A DNA stretch of 18,407 nucleotides from Eubacterium sp. Its GTDB lineage: Bacteria; Bacillota; Clostridia; Oscillospirales; Acutalibacteraceae. The position numbers and the translations under genes are program-made. Positions 1 through 6,334 of the stretch are shown here, in pieces. The stretch spans positions 1-18,407 of the forward strand of contig JAILGO010000081.1 of assembly GCA_024696725.1 (NCBI GenBank), given 5' to 3'. The notes beneath the pieces are model-generated. The model saw only the letters and a program-made list of their open reading frames with translations, ran no database searches and was not told the origin of the DNA. Position 1 is the first letter of the stretch; every line of letters starts with the position of its first letter.

Positions 1-860
1 ATATAAAGCGATACCGTACCGTACACTCCGCGGCCGAAGCCCGTGAGCTTAGTAAGCGAAACCATAAGTAAATTCTTGTTCGTAAAAACAAGCTTTATAC
101 TTTCAACGAGCGAAACCTTTTCGGTCGTATAGGGAACGCGCTCCTTGTTGTTCGCGAAGAATATCATTACGAAAATAATCATTCCGAGCGCGCAGACCGC
201 CGTTGAAATAATCAGGTCGAGTCCCTGACCCTCGGCGTTTTTATACTGCTGCTGTCCCATAATCGCTTTCATTATAAGCGGCACAACGATAATTACTACC
301 TGACCGCCCGACTGACCGACGGAGCGCAGGAACGAGGCGATTGAAATCGCGCTCGAGCGCTCGCTCGGATTCGGCGAGCAGAGAGCACCGAAGCAGTTAG
401 CAGGGCTCTCAACCGCGCAGGAAACCGCGACGTAAAGCGAATAGACTACGAACATCCAGACTGTCGCGACCGTGAAATTCTTAGTATTCGGTGCAACGAA
501 CACGAGCATCGAAATAATTGCAAGCGGAAGCGCGCCGAAGCCTACCCACGGCTTAACCTTACCGAGAGGCGTCCTCGTTCTGTCGACGAGAATACCGATT
601 ACAAGCTCGCACACGGCGCCGATAAAGCCTGCAACGCCGAATACGCTCGTAACAAGCGCGGCAAGCTTTGCAGGGTCAAAGCCCTGTCCCTTGAACGCGA
701 AGTCGGCGAAGAAGGTCATGGTATAGTCGGGCATCCAGCCTGTTAAAAGGGCGACGCCGAAGAGTCCTATACCGAAGGTGACAATCTCCGAGGGCTTCAT
801 ATACTTCTTTACCGCAGGAGAGGCGTTTTCAGCCACGGCTACGGTTTTTTGCTTTGCCAT
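1..860 (-). CDS. GPH-family (MFS_2) sugar transporter, 5' part, cut by window edge
   Basis: About 286 N-terminal residues are present; the C-terminus runs off the left edge. The start is the ATG at 858-860, preceded by an AAAGGGG ribosome binding site. The protein is very hydrophobic, with several membrane segments. After about residue 80 it contains a loop reading GILVDRTRTPLGKVKPW, which matches the conserved cytoplasmic loop of glycoside-pentoside-hexuronide:cation symporters (DRTRT...G..RPW type). Members of this family import glycosides or pentosides with Na+ or H+ across the plasma membrane. The substrate cannot be read from the sequence. The gene has its own promoter just downstream of the feo operon terminator, so it is probably separate from iron uptake. 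The family call is confident; the substrate is unknown. Confidence 0.88.
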   Translation of the reverse strand, partial: MAKQKTVAVAENASPAVKKYMKPSEIVTFGIGLFGVALLTGWMPDYTMTFFADFAFKGQGFDPAKLAALVTSVFGVAGFIGAVCELVIGILVDRTRTPLGKVKPWVGFGALPLAIISMLVFVAPNTKNFTVATVWMFVVYSLYVAVSCAVESPANCFGALCSPNPSERSSAISIASFLRSVGQSGGQVVIIVVPLIMKAIMGQQQYKNAEGQGLDLIISTAVCALGMIIFVMIFFANNKERVPYTTEKVSLVESIKLVFTNKNLLMVSLTKLTGFGRGVYGTVSLY

Positions 861-892
861 AAACAAAACCCCTTTTCATAAATAATCAATTT

Positions 893-921
893 ATTATAAC
901 AAATTTATTTTTATATTACAA
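893..921 (-). promoter_or_regulatory. Promoter of the GPH transporter gene
   Basis: Read on the minus strand, TTGTAA (916-921) is followed after exactly 17 bases by TATAAT (893-898). The -10 box lies about 33 bases upstream of the ATG at 860. It sits immediately after the preceding operon's terminator, as expected for an independent transcription unit. Confidence 0.6.
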
Positions 922-955
922 TAAAAAAATAGGAACTGCCGTTAAAGGCAGTTCC
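921..955 (-). terminator. Rho-independent terminator of the feo operon
   Basis: The arms GGAACTGCC (932-940) and GGCAGTTCC (947-955) form a perfect 9-bp stem with a 6-base loop. On the minus strand the stem is followed by ATTTTTTTAT (921-930), a typical U-tract. It lies just past the stop of the FeoB-associated peptide gene. Confidence 0.85.
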
Positions 956-973
956 CCGGATTATTGAATTTAT

Positions 974-1132
974 TCATCCGTGATGACAGTCTGCGGAATG
1001 TGGACAGTCGGCGCACTTACAGCCGCAGGCGCCTATTCCCTTCTTCTTATCCTTTACAATTTTTCTTATCGCAAGAAAAACTATAAGCGCAATAACCGTT
1101 ATCGTTAATACGGTTACAACGATATCGGGCAT
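974..1132 (-). CDS. FeoB-associated Cys-rich membrane peptide
   Basis: This 52-residue protein starts at the ATG at 1130-1132, only 15 bases after the feoB stop, behind a run of seven G's on the coding strand that serves as the ribosome binding site. Residues 4-22 form one membrane helix (VVTVLTITVIALIVFLAI). A basic stretch (RKIVKDKKKG) follows, then a short tail with five cysteines and three histidines (ACGCKCADCPHSADCHHG). This matches the small FeoB-associated Cys-rich family found after feoB in many Firmicutes. Its function is unproven; the Cys/His tail suggests Fe(II) or other metal handling at the FeoB pore, which is inference. It is the last gene of the operon, before the terminator at 921-955. 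Confidence 0.85.
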   Translation of the reverse strand: MPDIVVTVLTITVIALIVFLAIRKIVKDKKKGIGACGCKCADCPHSADCHHG

Positions 1133-1147
1133 ATTACCGTCCCCCCC

Positions 1148-3316
1148 TTACTTTTTATTTACCGTAAGATGATTTTCATTATATTTATTCTTACGAACAA
1201 GCATATAGCAGATAAACGCAAACGCCGCGACAGCCGCTATAATGCCGACAATATGGTTTTTAATATCTCCGGTGAAAAGGCAGCCGAACTGATATACAAT
1301 CAGCGAAACGAGATAAGCAAAGCCGCACTGATAGCCGATTGCGAACCAGGTCCATTTAGCGTTATTCATTTCTCTCTTAATTGCGCCGATAGCCGCGAAG
1401 CACGGAGCGCAGAGAAGGTTGAAGATAAGATATGAATAGCCTGCGAGAGCGCCGTGTCCGCCGCTGAAGGTATTGAAGTCAGCCGCAAGCTTCGTCCAGA
1501 TTTCGTCGCCGTTTTCAGCAAGCTCGCCGCCGAAGTGGTAAAGCTCTCCGAAGGTACCGACAACGTTTTCCTTAGCGATAAGTCCCGTTACCGCGGCAAC
1601 GGCGGTTTTCCAGCTTCCCCAGCCGAGCGGAACGAAGAGCCACGCGAAGAGGTTGCCGATTTTTGCCATAAGGGAATTATCAATATCCTCAATCATACCG
1701 AATTTTCCGCCCTCAACGCCGAACGCAAGAAGGAACCAGACAACGATTGTTGAAAGAAGGATAACCGTACCCGCCTTTTTAATGAACGACCAGCCGCGCT
1801 CCCAGGTTGAGCGAAGCACCGTGCCGACTGTAGGAAGATGGTAAGCGGGAAGCTCCATAACGAAGGGCGCAGGGTCTCCCGAAAATCTCTTCGTTTTCTT
1901 AAGCATAATTCCCGATACGATAATTGCCGCAACGCCGATAAAATATGCCGAAGCCGCTACAAGTCCGCTTCCGCCGAAGAGAGCGCCTGCGATAAGACCG
2001 ATAATAGGAAGCTTCGCGGAGCACGGAACGAAGGTCGTAGTCATAATCGTCATACGGCGGTCGCGCTCGTTTTCAATCGTTCTCGAAGCCATAACGCCGG
2101 GAATACCGCAGCCCGAGCCGATGAGCATCGGGATAAAGGACTTACCCGAAAGTCCGAAGTGACGGAAAATTCTATCCATAACGAAGGCAACGCGCGCCAT
2201 ATAGCCGCAGCCCTCAAGGAAGGCGAGCATAACGAAAAGAACGAGAATCTGAGGCACGAAGCCGAGAACCGCGCCGACGCCGCCTACGATACCGTCGTTA
2301 ATAAGACCGAAGAGCCATTCGGGAATTCTCCCCTCAAGAAGAGTGCTTATCAGACCGGGAACCCACTCTCCGAAAAGCACGTCGTTCGTCCAGTCCGTAG
2401 CGAAGGAGCCGACGGTCTTCATAGCGATATAGTAAACGAGGAACATAACTACCGCAAATATCGGAAGTCCCCATATTCTGCTTGTAACTACCTTATCAAT
2501 TTTATCGCTCGTTGAAAGCTTTCCCTTATTCGCTTTTATATAACAGGACTTTATAATCGAGCCTATGTAAACGTATCTTTCGTTTGTGATAATGCTTTCC
2601 GCGTCATCGTCGAGCTCGTCCTCGGCAGCCTTGATATCCTCTGAAATATGGTCAAGCTCCGCCTTGCTTATGTTCAGCTTTTCAATAACCTTTTCGTCGC
2701 TTTCAAAAAGCTTGATTGCATACCAGCGCTGACGCTCCTTAGGCATATCGTGAAGGAGTCTTTCCTCAATATGCGCGAGCGCGTGCTCAACTACGCCGCT
2801 GAAGGAATGCTGCGGCACGGTTGCCTCGCCCGAAGCCGCCTTTATTGCTGTGTTTGCAGCCTCTTCAATTCCCGTTCCCTTAAGCGCCGAAATCTCACAA
2901 ACGGGGCACGCAAGTTGACGGGACAGCTCTTTCGTGTCGATTTTGTCGCCGTTTTTCTTTACAACGTCCATCATATTGATTGCAACGACAACGGGAATTC
3001 CGAGCTCAACGAGCTGGGTTGTAAGATAGAGGTTTCTTTCAAGATTCGTTCCGTCGACGATATTTATAATCGCGTCGGGCTTTTCGTCGATAAGATAGTC
3101 TCTCGCAACTATTTCCTCGATTGTATACGGTGAAAGCGAGTAAATACCGGGAAGGTCGGTAATCGTTACGTCGCTGTGTTTTTTCAGTTTACCCTCTTTC
3201 TTTTCTACCGTTACGCCGGGCCAGTTACCCACATACTGATTCGCGCCGGTCAGCGCGTTAAACAGAGTCGTTTTACCGCTGTTAGGGTTACCGGCAAGTG
3301 CAATTTTTATACTCAT
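1148..3316 (-). CDS. feoB: Ferrous iron transporter FeoB
   Basis: The 722-residue protein is of typical FeoB length. The N-terminal GTPase domain shows G1 GNPNSGKT (9-16), the G2 threonine in GVTVE (about 36), G3 DLPG (54-57), G4 NMMD (114-117, a variant of NKxD) and G5 SALKG (143-147). A helical, acidic linker (about 170-270) leads into the membrane part with two Gate regions. Gate 1 carries the conserved GCGIPG (402-407, Cys403) followed by RTIENERDRRMTI; Gate 2 carries NLLCAPCFAAIGAIKRE (633-649). FeoB imports Fe(II) across the plasma membrane under GTPase control. The start is the ATG at 3314-3316 behind an AAAGGAAAG site. It lies downstream of two feoA genes and upstream of the Cys-rich peptide. 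A GTTAGC-type palindrome (3334-3351) separates it from feoA. Confidence 0.97.
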   Translation of the reverse strand: MSIKIALAGNPNSGKTTLFNALTGANQYVGNWPGVTVEKKEGKLKKHSDVTITDLPGIYSLSPYTIEEIVARDYLIDEKPDAIINIVDGTNLERNLYLTTQLVELGIPVVVAINMMDVVKKNGDKIDTKELSRQLACPVCEISALKGTGIEEAANTAIKAASGEATVPQHSFSGVVEHALAHIEERLLHDMPKERQRWYAIKLFESDEKVIEKLNISKAELDHISEDIKAAEDELDDDAESIITNERYVYIGSIIKSCYIKANKGKLSTSDKIDKVVTSRIWGLPIFAVVMFLVYYIAMKTVGSFATDWTNDVLFGEWVPGLISTLLEGRIPEWLFGLINDGIVGGVGAVLGFVPQILVLFVMLAFLEGCGYMARVAFVMDRIFRHFGLSGKSFIPMLIGSGCGIPGVMASRTIENERDRRMTIMTTTFVPCSAKLPIIGLIAGALFGGSGLVAASAYFIGVAAIIVSGIMLKKTKRFSGDPAPFVMELPAYHLPTVGTVLRSTWERGWSFIKKAGTVILLSTIVVWFLLAFGVEGGKFGMIEDIDNSLMAKIGNLFAWLFVPLGWGSWKTAVAAVTGLIAKENVVGTFGELYHFGGELAENGDEIWTKLAADFNTFSGGHGALAGYSYLIFNLLCAPCFAAIGAIKREMNNAKWTWFAIGYQCGFAYLVSLIVYQFGCLFTGDIKNHIVGIIAAVAAFAFICYMLVRKNKYNENHLTVNKK

Positions 3317-3333
3317 ACTCTCTTTCCTTTCTC

Positions 3334-3351
3334 GGTTAGCTAAAGCTAACC
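3334..3351. promoter_or_regulatory. Putative metalloregulator operator 1, between feoA and feoB
   Basis: This is an 18-bp inverted repeat, GGTTAGC-TAAA-GCTAACC, in the 50-bp gap between the feoA stop (3367) and the feoB start (3316). It shares the half-site GTTAGC/GCTAAC and the 4-bp spacer with the three palindromes in the promoter region at 3825-3903. It could be an internal operator or an RNA hairpin that modulates feoB expression. No clear -35/-10 pair was found next to it. Confidence 0.6.
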
Positions 3352-3366
3352 CCAGTGTTAAAAAAA

Positions 3367-3585
3367 TTATTCTACTTCAATTAATCCGGCGTCGTCCTTA
3401 CGGATTGAAAGCTCGTAATCTCTTACGGTGATTTCAACGGGGTCGCCGAGCGGCGCAACCTTACGGACGAAAATCTCTACGCCCCTGGTAATACCCATAT
3501 CCATAATTCTGCGCTTAAGCGCGCCCTCGCCGTGAATACGCTTTACCTTACAGGTATTGCCTACCTTAACATCCTTCAGCGTCAT
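3367..3585 (-). CDS. feoA: FeoA family protein (canonical)
   Basis: A 72-residue SH3-like FeoA protein. It shows the typical family pattern: KVGNTCKVKRI, GEGALKRRIMDMGITRG and VAPLGDPVEITVRDYELSIRKDDAGLIEV. FeoA proteins are cytoplasmic partners that support FeoB-dependent Fe(II) uptake, probably through contact with FeoB; this is family knowledge. The start is the ATG at 3583-3585 with an AGGAGG site directly after the stop of the upstream feoA-like gene (12-bp gap), so the two are almost certainly co-transcribed and translated together. Confidence 0.93.
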   Translation of the reverse strand: MTLKDVKVGNTCKVKRIHGEGALKRRIMDMGITRGVEIFVRKVAPLGDPVEITVRDYELSIRKDDAGLIEVE

Positions 3586-3597
3586 ACTGTCTCCTCC

Positions 3598-3810
3598 TTA
3601 TACATATATCTTCATTGCCATTTCTTTACTGATAGCAATGCGTGATTCCTTAACCTTAACTATAATATTACCGTTTTGCTCTGTAATCACGATAACCGTA
3701 TCGCCGACGATAAAGCCGAGATTTTCAAGGTGCTTCTTTACCTCGGGCTTACCCGCTATCCTTTTTATAACGCCCTCGTTACCGTCGCCCAGAACACTTA
3801 GTGGTATCAT
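3598..3810 (-). CDS. feoA: FeoA-like protein, divergent paralogue, first gene of operon
   Basis: A 70-residue FeoA-domain protein (MIPLSVLGDGNEGVIKRI, KKHLENLGFIVGDTVIVI, NIIVKVKESRIAISKEMAMKI). It lacks the RRIMDMG and PLGDP signatures of its neighbour and has the LENLGF and ESRIAIS variants common in the second FeoA of clostridial feo operons. The role is probably to modulate FeoB, inferred from position. The ATG is at 3808-3810 with an AAGGAGG site (3816-3822). One GTTAGC palindrome (3825-3840) lies 2 bases upstream of that site, so a regulator or RNA hairpin there could also affect translation. Confidence 0.88.
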   Translation of the reverse strand: MIPLSVLGDGNEGVIKRIAGKPEVKKHLENLGFIVGDTVIVITEQNGNIIVKVKESRIAISKEMAMKIYV

Positions 3811-3824
3811 TATTGCCTCCTTTA

Positions 3825-3840
3825 GTTAGCTTAAGCTAAC
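3825..3840. promoter_or_regulatory. Putative metalloregulator operator 2, next to the feo RBS
   Basis: A perfect 16-bp palindrome GTTAGC-TTAA-GCTAAC in the leader of the first feo gene, about 15 bases upstream of its start codon. As RNA it could also fold into a 6-bp stem with a 4-base loop just ahead of the Shine-Dalgarno sequence. Confidence 0.7.
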
Positions 3841-3858
3841 CTTATGCCGAAAAAATTT

Positions 3859-3874
3859 GTTAGCCGTCGCTAAC
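3859..3874. promoter_or_regulatory. Putative metalloregulator operator 3, at the feo transcription start
   Basis: GTTAGC-CGTC-GCTAAC has the same half-sites and 4-bp spacer as its neighbours. It begins immediately downstream (minus strand) of the expected start of transcription, about 7 bases past the -10 box. A bound protein here would block initiation or early elongation. Confidence 0.75.
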
Positions 3875-3881
3875 CATTTAT

Positions 3882-3910
3882 ATTATAGTTAGCGGCAGCT
3901 AACTTGTCAA
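3882..3910 (-). promoter_or_regulatory. feo operon promoter with embedded operator 4
   Basis: On the minus strand there is a perfect -35 TTGACA (3905-3910) and a perfect -10 TATAAT (3882-3887) separated by exactly 17 bp. Sixteen of those 17 spacer bases (3888-3903) are the palindrome GTTAGC-GGCA-GCTAAC. A repressor on this site would sit directly between the -35 and -10 boxes. A consensus promoter with such an operator implies strong expression when the repressor leaves. A DtxR-type or other Fe(II)-sensing repressor is the likely ligand, by inference from half-sites resembling GTTAG/CTAAC and from the downstream genes. Confidence 0.85.
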
Positions 3911-3937
3911 GCGTTTTTTTATAAAAATTTCATATAT

Positions 3938-3968
3938 AAAAAACGAACCCGCAGAAGCAGGTCCGTTT
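3938..3968 (-). terminator. Rho-independent terminator of the pduL-like gene
   Basis: On the minus strand ACGGACCTGC and GCGGGTTCGT (3957-3966 and 3943-3952) pair in a 10-bp stem with two G-U pairs and a TTCT loop. A run of six T's (3938-3943) follows. It sits 15 bases past the stop of the acyltransferase gene and separates it from the feo promoter. Confidence 0.8.
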
Positions 3969-3982
3969 TAAAGCGCAGATAA

Positions 3983-4561
3983 TTATTTAATAATTGTTCC
4001 CATTGTGTTAGGAGCCATACCGGCTGCATTAGCCTCGTCGGTATCAATGTGCATAGCGAGCGCATACTTTTCGGATACGCGTACAACTACGTCGCCGAAC
4101 ACAAGGCTTCTCTCGTTAGCCGTCGGGATTTCTACGGAAACGATTTCGCCGTTTGTAAGTCCGAGCGCCTCCGCGTCGGCGGGAGTAGCGTGGATATGAC
4201 GCTTAGCGGCGATTACGCCGTGGTCAATTTCTATTTCACCGCAGGGACCTACGATTTTACACGAGCCCGTACCGGCGAGGTCGCCGCTCTCTCTTACGGG
4301 AGCGTTAACGCCGATTGAGCGGGCGTCGGTAAGCGAAAGCTCTACCTGAGTTTCGGGGCGGACGGGACCGAGAATCGAAACCGCGGGAAATTCGCTTTTA
4401 GCGCCGATAACCTTAACTCTTTCCTCGCAGGCGAACTGACCGGGCTGTGAGAGCCATTTTTTAACGGTAAGCTCATATCCCTTGCCGAAAAGAATTTCAA
4501 GGTGCTCCTGTGAAACGTGAACGTGACGAGCGGAAATTTCCACTAAAACCTGATTAGCCAT
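3983..4561 (-). CDS. pduL: PduL-type phosphate acyltransferase (phosphotransacylase)
   Basis: This 192-residue protein is close to the usual PduL length of about 200-215 and lacks a long N-terminal extension, so there is no evident encapsulation peptide. It carries the repeated metal-ligand motifs of the family: VEISARHVHVS (about 7-17), AAKRHIHATPADAEALGL (about 118-135) and ALAMHIDTDEANAAG (about 168-182). PduL enzymes interconvert acyl-CoA plus phosphate with acyl-phosphate plus CoA. With no shell-protein or diol/ethanolamine genes nearby, a housekeeping role in making acetyl-phosphate for fermentation is more likely than a microcompartment role (inference). The start is set by a GGAGGAA site upstream of the ATG at 4559-4561. 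It is a single-gene unit with its own promoter and terminator. Confidence 0.92.
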   Translation of the reverse strand: MANQVLVEISARHVHVSQEHLEILFGKGYELTVKKWLSQPGQFACEERVKVIGAKSEFPAVSILGPVRPETQVELSLTDARSIGVNAPVRESGDLAGTGSCKIVGPCGEIEIDHGVIAAKRHIHATPADAEALGLTNGEIVSVEIPTANERSLVFGDVVVRVSEKYALAMHIDTDEANAAGMAPNTMGTIIK

Positions 4562-4595
4562 TTTTATTCCTCCGAATTAAATTATTTACCTGCCT

Positions 4596-4624
4596 ATTTT
4601 ATAACAAATAAGATTGTTTTTCAA
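4596..4624 (-). promoter_or_regulatory. Promoter of the pduL-like gene
   Basis: On the minus strand TTGAAA (4619-4624) is spaced 17 bp from TAAAAT (4596-4601), about 35 bases before the ATG. Its -35 box touches the -35 of the divergent promoter for the uracil-DNA glycosylase gene. Confidence 0.5.
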
Positions 4625-4642
4625 CCATAAATTTGATATAAT
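4614..4642 (+). promoter_or_regulatory. Promoter of the uracil-DNA glycosylase gene
   Basis: A perfect TATAAT (4637-4642) is preceded at 17 bp by a weak -35, TTGTTT (4614-4619). The ATG follows 30 bases downstream of the -10 box. Confidence 0.5.
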
Positions 4643-4671
4643 TTAAAAGTAATTGAAAAGGAAGTGAAGCT

Positions 4672-5235
4672 ATGACGCTCGACGAGCTTGAAATCAAATG
4701 TAAGGAATGTAAAAAATGCGCCCTTTGCGAAGGCAGGACGAATCTTGTTTTCGGTATAGGAAAAAAGGACGCCGACATAATGCTTATAGGCGAGGGACCC
4801 GGCGAAAACGAGGATTTACAGGGCGAGCCCTTCGTCGGACGAAGCGGAAAGCTCCTCGATAAATTCCTTGAGAGCATCGACCTTTCGCGCAATAAAAACG
4901 TATATATCGCCAATATGGTTAAATGCCGTCCGCCTCAGAACCGCGACCCGAAGCCCGAGGAGCAGGATATGTGTATTGAATGGCTCCGCGAGCAGTTTAA
5001 GATTATCCGTCCGAAGCTTATTATCTGCGTCGGCAGAATTTCGGCGCAGAGGCTTATATCCCCTGATTTCAGGGTAACAAAACAGCACGGCGAATTTATT
5101 GAGAAAAACGGCGTGCTTATGATGGGAACGTTTCACCCTGCGGCGATACTGCGAAATCCGAACAACAAGGAGCTTGCGTTTCAGGACTGGCTTAAGGTAA
5201 GGGATAAAATAGAGGAGCTGAATATTGAGATATAG
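4672..5235 (+). CDS. Family 4 uracil-DNA glycosylase, [4Fe-4S] type
   Basis: The 187-residue protein removes uracil from DNA to start base-excision repair. It carries the active-site motif GEGPGENED (40-48), the second motif TFHPAAILRN (153-162) and VGRSGKLLDKFL. The four expected cluster cysteines are present: Cys13 and Cys16 (nine and six residues before the conserved Arg22), Cys85 in VKCRPP and Cys101 in EEQDMC. Extra cysteines at 10 and 19 flank the first pair (CKECKKCALC). The ATG follows an AAAGGAAG site. It is a stand-alone gene that ends in a hairpin shared with the convergent lipoprotein gene. Family 4 enzymes are typical of thermophiles and many anaerobes, which fits the proposed host. 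Confidence 0.93.
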   Translation: MTLDELEIKCKECKKCALCEGRTNLVFGIGKKDADIMLIGEGPGENEDLQGEPFVGRSGKLLDKFLESIDLSRNKNVYIANMVKCRPPQNRDPKPEEQDMCIEWLREQFKIIRPKLIICVGRISAQRLISPDFRVTKQHGEFIEKNGVLMMGTFHPAAILRNPNNKELAFQDWLKVRDKIEELNIEI

Positions 5236-5266
5236 AAAAAGGGACTGCAACGCAGTCCCTTAAATA
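5236..5266. terminator. Bidirectional terminator between the glycosylase and lipoprotein genes
   Basis: The arms GGGACTGC (5241-5248) and GCAGTCCC (5252-5259) make a perfect 8-bp stem with an AAC loop. On the minus strand a run of five T's follows (5236-5240). On the plus strand a weaker TTAAAT tract follows. The position between two converging genes fits a shared terminator, stronger on the minus strand. Confidence 0.8.
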
Positions 5267-5270
5267 TTTA

Positions 5271-6266
5271 TTACTTTCTCTTGATGCCCTTTGAGCTCTC
5301 AAGGAATTCGTCGGATGCCGGATAGTGGTTCTTATAGGAAATGTTAAGGCTTGCGCTCTTATCCTTAATAACCGCGATAGAAGCATGAGTTACGTTAACT
5401 ACGGAAATCATTTCGTAATCGCCTTCTACGATTTCTTTAGTCTTGGTATCAATCTTAACGATACCCGTGCCGCCCTTATAAGTTACCTTAACGTTTTCGT
5501 CAGCGCCGCCCTGAGTAAAGGATACCATATCAATCTGAGCTACGACGCCGCCGATATCGCCGAGAACCTCAAAGAAGCGTCCCTGTGAGTCCTCGCCTCT
5601 TACCGCCATTTCGGCAGCCTTGGGCTGAATACCGATTGTAATCGTTCCGTCGCCGTTATCCTTAACGAAGCAGGCGAGAACGTCCTCAGCCGTGAAGTGA
5701 GAGGTTCTGAAATCCCAGTCGTTTTTCTTGTGCTCGTCTTCGCCGTTATTGTCAAGGTCGGGGTTTCTGTTATAACAGGGAACGAGACCGTAAGGAGTCG
5801 GGTTGAACATACTGTCCATAATGCTCGGTACGAGGTTATTAACGATAGAGTTAGCCTTGCCGTCAATCATAACGTCACCGATTTCCATCTTCTCTTCGCC
5901 GAGTAACTTATAATAAGTTACGGTGTTTCCGCCTTCTGTATATTCAGCAGTTAACGACTTTGTATAGTTATAAGCCTCAACGTAGTAATTAACAACGTCC
6001 TCAACGCTTGCGAATTCTACTCCGCCGTAGGTTCCTGCTTCGAACTGAGCTTCAAGTACGACCGGGTCTTCATTACCTGCGCCGCCTTCTTCTCCGCCTT
6101 CGGCACCGCCCTGAGCGCCGCCGTTTTTCCAGTCGCCCGACTTAACTTCATTTATAGCCTTGATTGTACCGTTAGTAACGTAGTTGATTTTTGCACAGCC
6201 TGCAAAAGAAGCAACGAACGCTGCAACAAGGGCTAAACAAAGAACTGCCTTTAAAACTTTTTTCAT
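5271..6266 (-). CDS. Lipoprotein of unknown function
   Basis: I do not recognise the family of this 331-residue protein. The N-terminus is a lipoprotein signal: basic MKK, hydrophobic core (4-20) and lipobox FAGC with the lipidated Cys at 24. The mature protein should be anchored on the outer face of the plasma membrane. A Gly/Glu-rich stretch (about 49-67, GGAQGGAEGGEEGGAG) looks like a flexible linker. The remaining 260 residues have alternating beta-type patterns (for example VKVTYKGGTGIVKIDTKTKEIVEGDYEMISVVNV split over 258-292) resembling lipoprotein-like folds that bind small ligands or polymers, but no catalytic motif is visible. The start is fixed by an AAAGGGG site before the ATG at 6264-6266. 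It is monocistronic, with its own promoter and a terminator at 5236-5266. Confidence 0.85.
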   Translation of the reverse strand: MKKVLKAVLCLALVAAFVASFAGCAKINYVTNGTIKAINEVKSGDWKNGGAQGGAEGGEEGGAGNEDPVVLEAQFEAGTYGGVEFASVEDVVNYYVEAYNYTKSLTAEYTEGGNTVTYYKLLGEEKMEIGDVMIDGKANSIVNNLVPSIMDSMFNPTPYGLVPCYNRNPDLDNNGEDEHKKNDWDFRTSHFTAEDVLACFVKDNGDGTITIGIQPKAAEMAVRGEDSQGRFFEVLGDIGGVVAQIDMVSFTQGGADENVKVTYKGGTGIVKIDTKTKEIVEGDYEMISVVNVTHASIAVIKDKSASLNISYKNHYPASDEFLESSKGIKRK

Positions 6267-6334
6267 AGTTGGGAATCCCCTTTCAAAGATAAATATGACT
6301 TTTACCTCACGGCAAAAGAAAACATTACATATTA

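Noticed and set aside
472..726. Plus-strand open frame opposite the GPH transporter
   Set aside because: It is antisense to a membrane protein with a clear family motif and has no ribosome site.
1838..2515. Long open frame on the plus strand opposite feoB (about 225 residues)
   Set aside because: It lies wholly antisense to the well-supported feoB gene, has a low-complexity charged composition and no ribosome site. It is a codon-usage shadow.
3825..3903. The repeated GTTAGC palindromes as a CRISPR array
   Set aside because: The repeats are 16 bp, irregularly spaced (centres 34 and 29 bp apart) with no spacer-like units and no cas genes nearby.
3811..3910. The feo leader as a metal-sensing riboswitch
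   Set aside because: The leader is only about 65 bases and its structure is explained by repeated short palindromes that extend upstream of the transcription start into the promoter spacer. This fits DNA operators better than an RNA aptamer.
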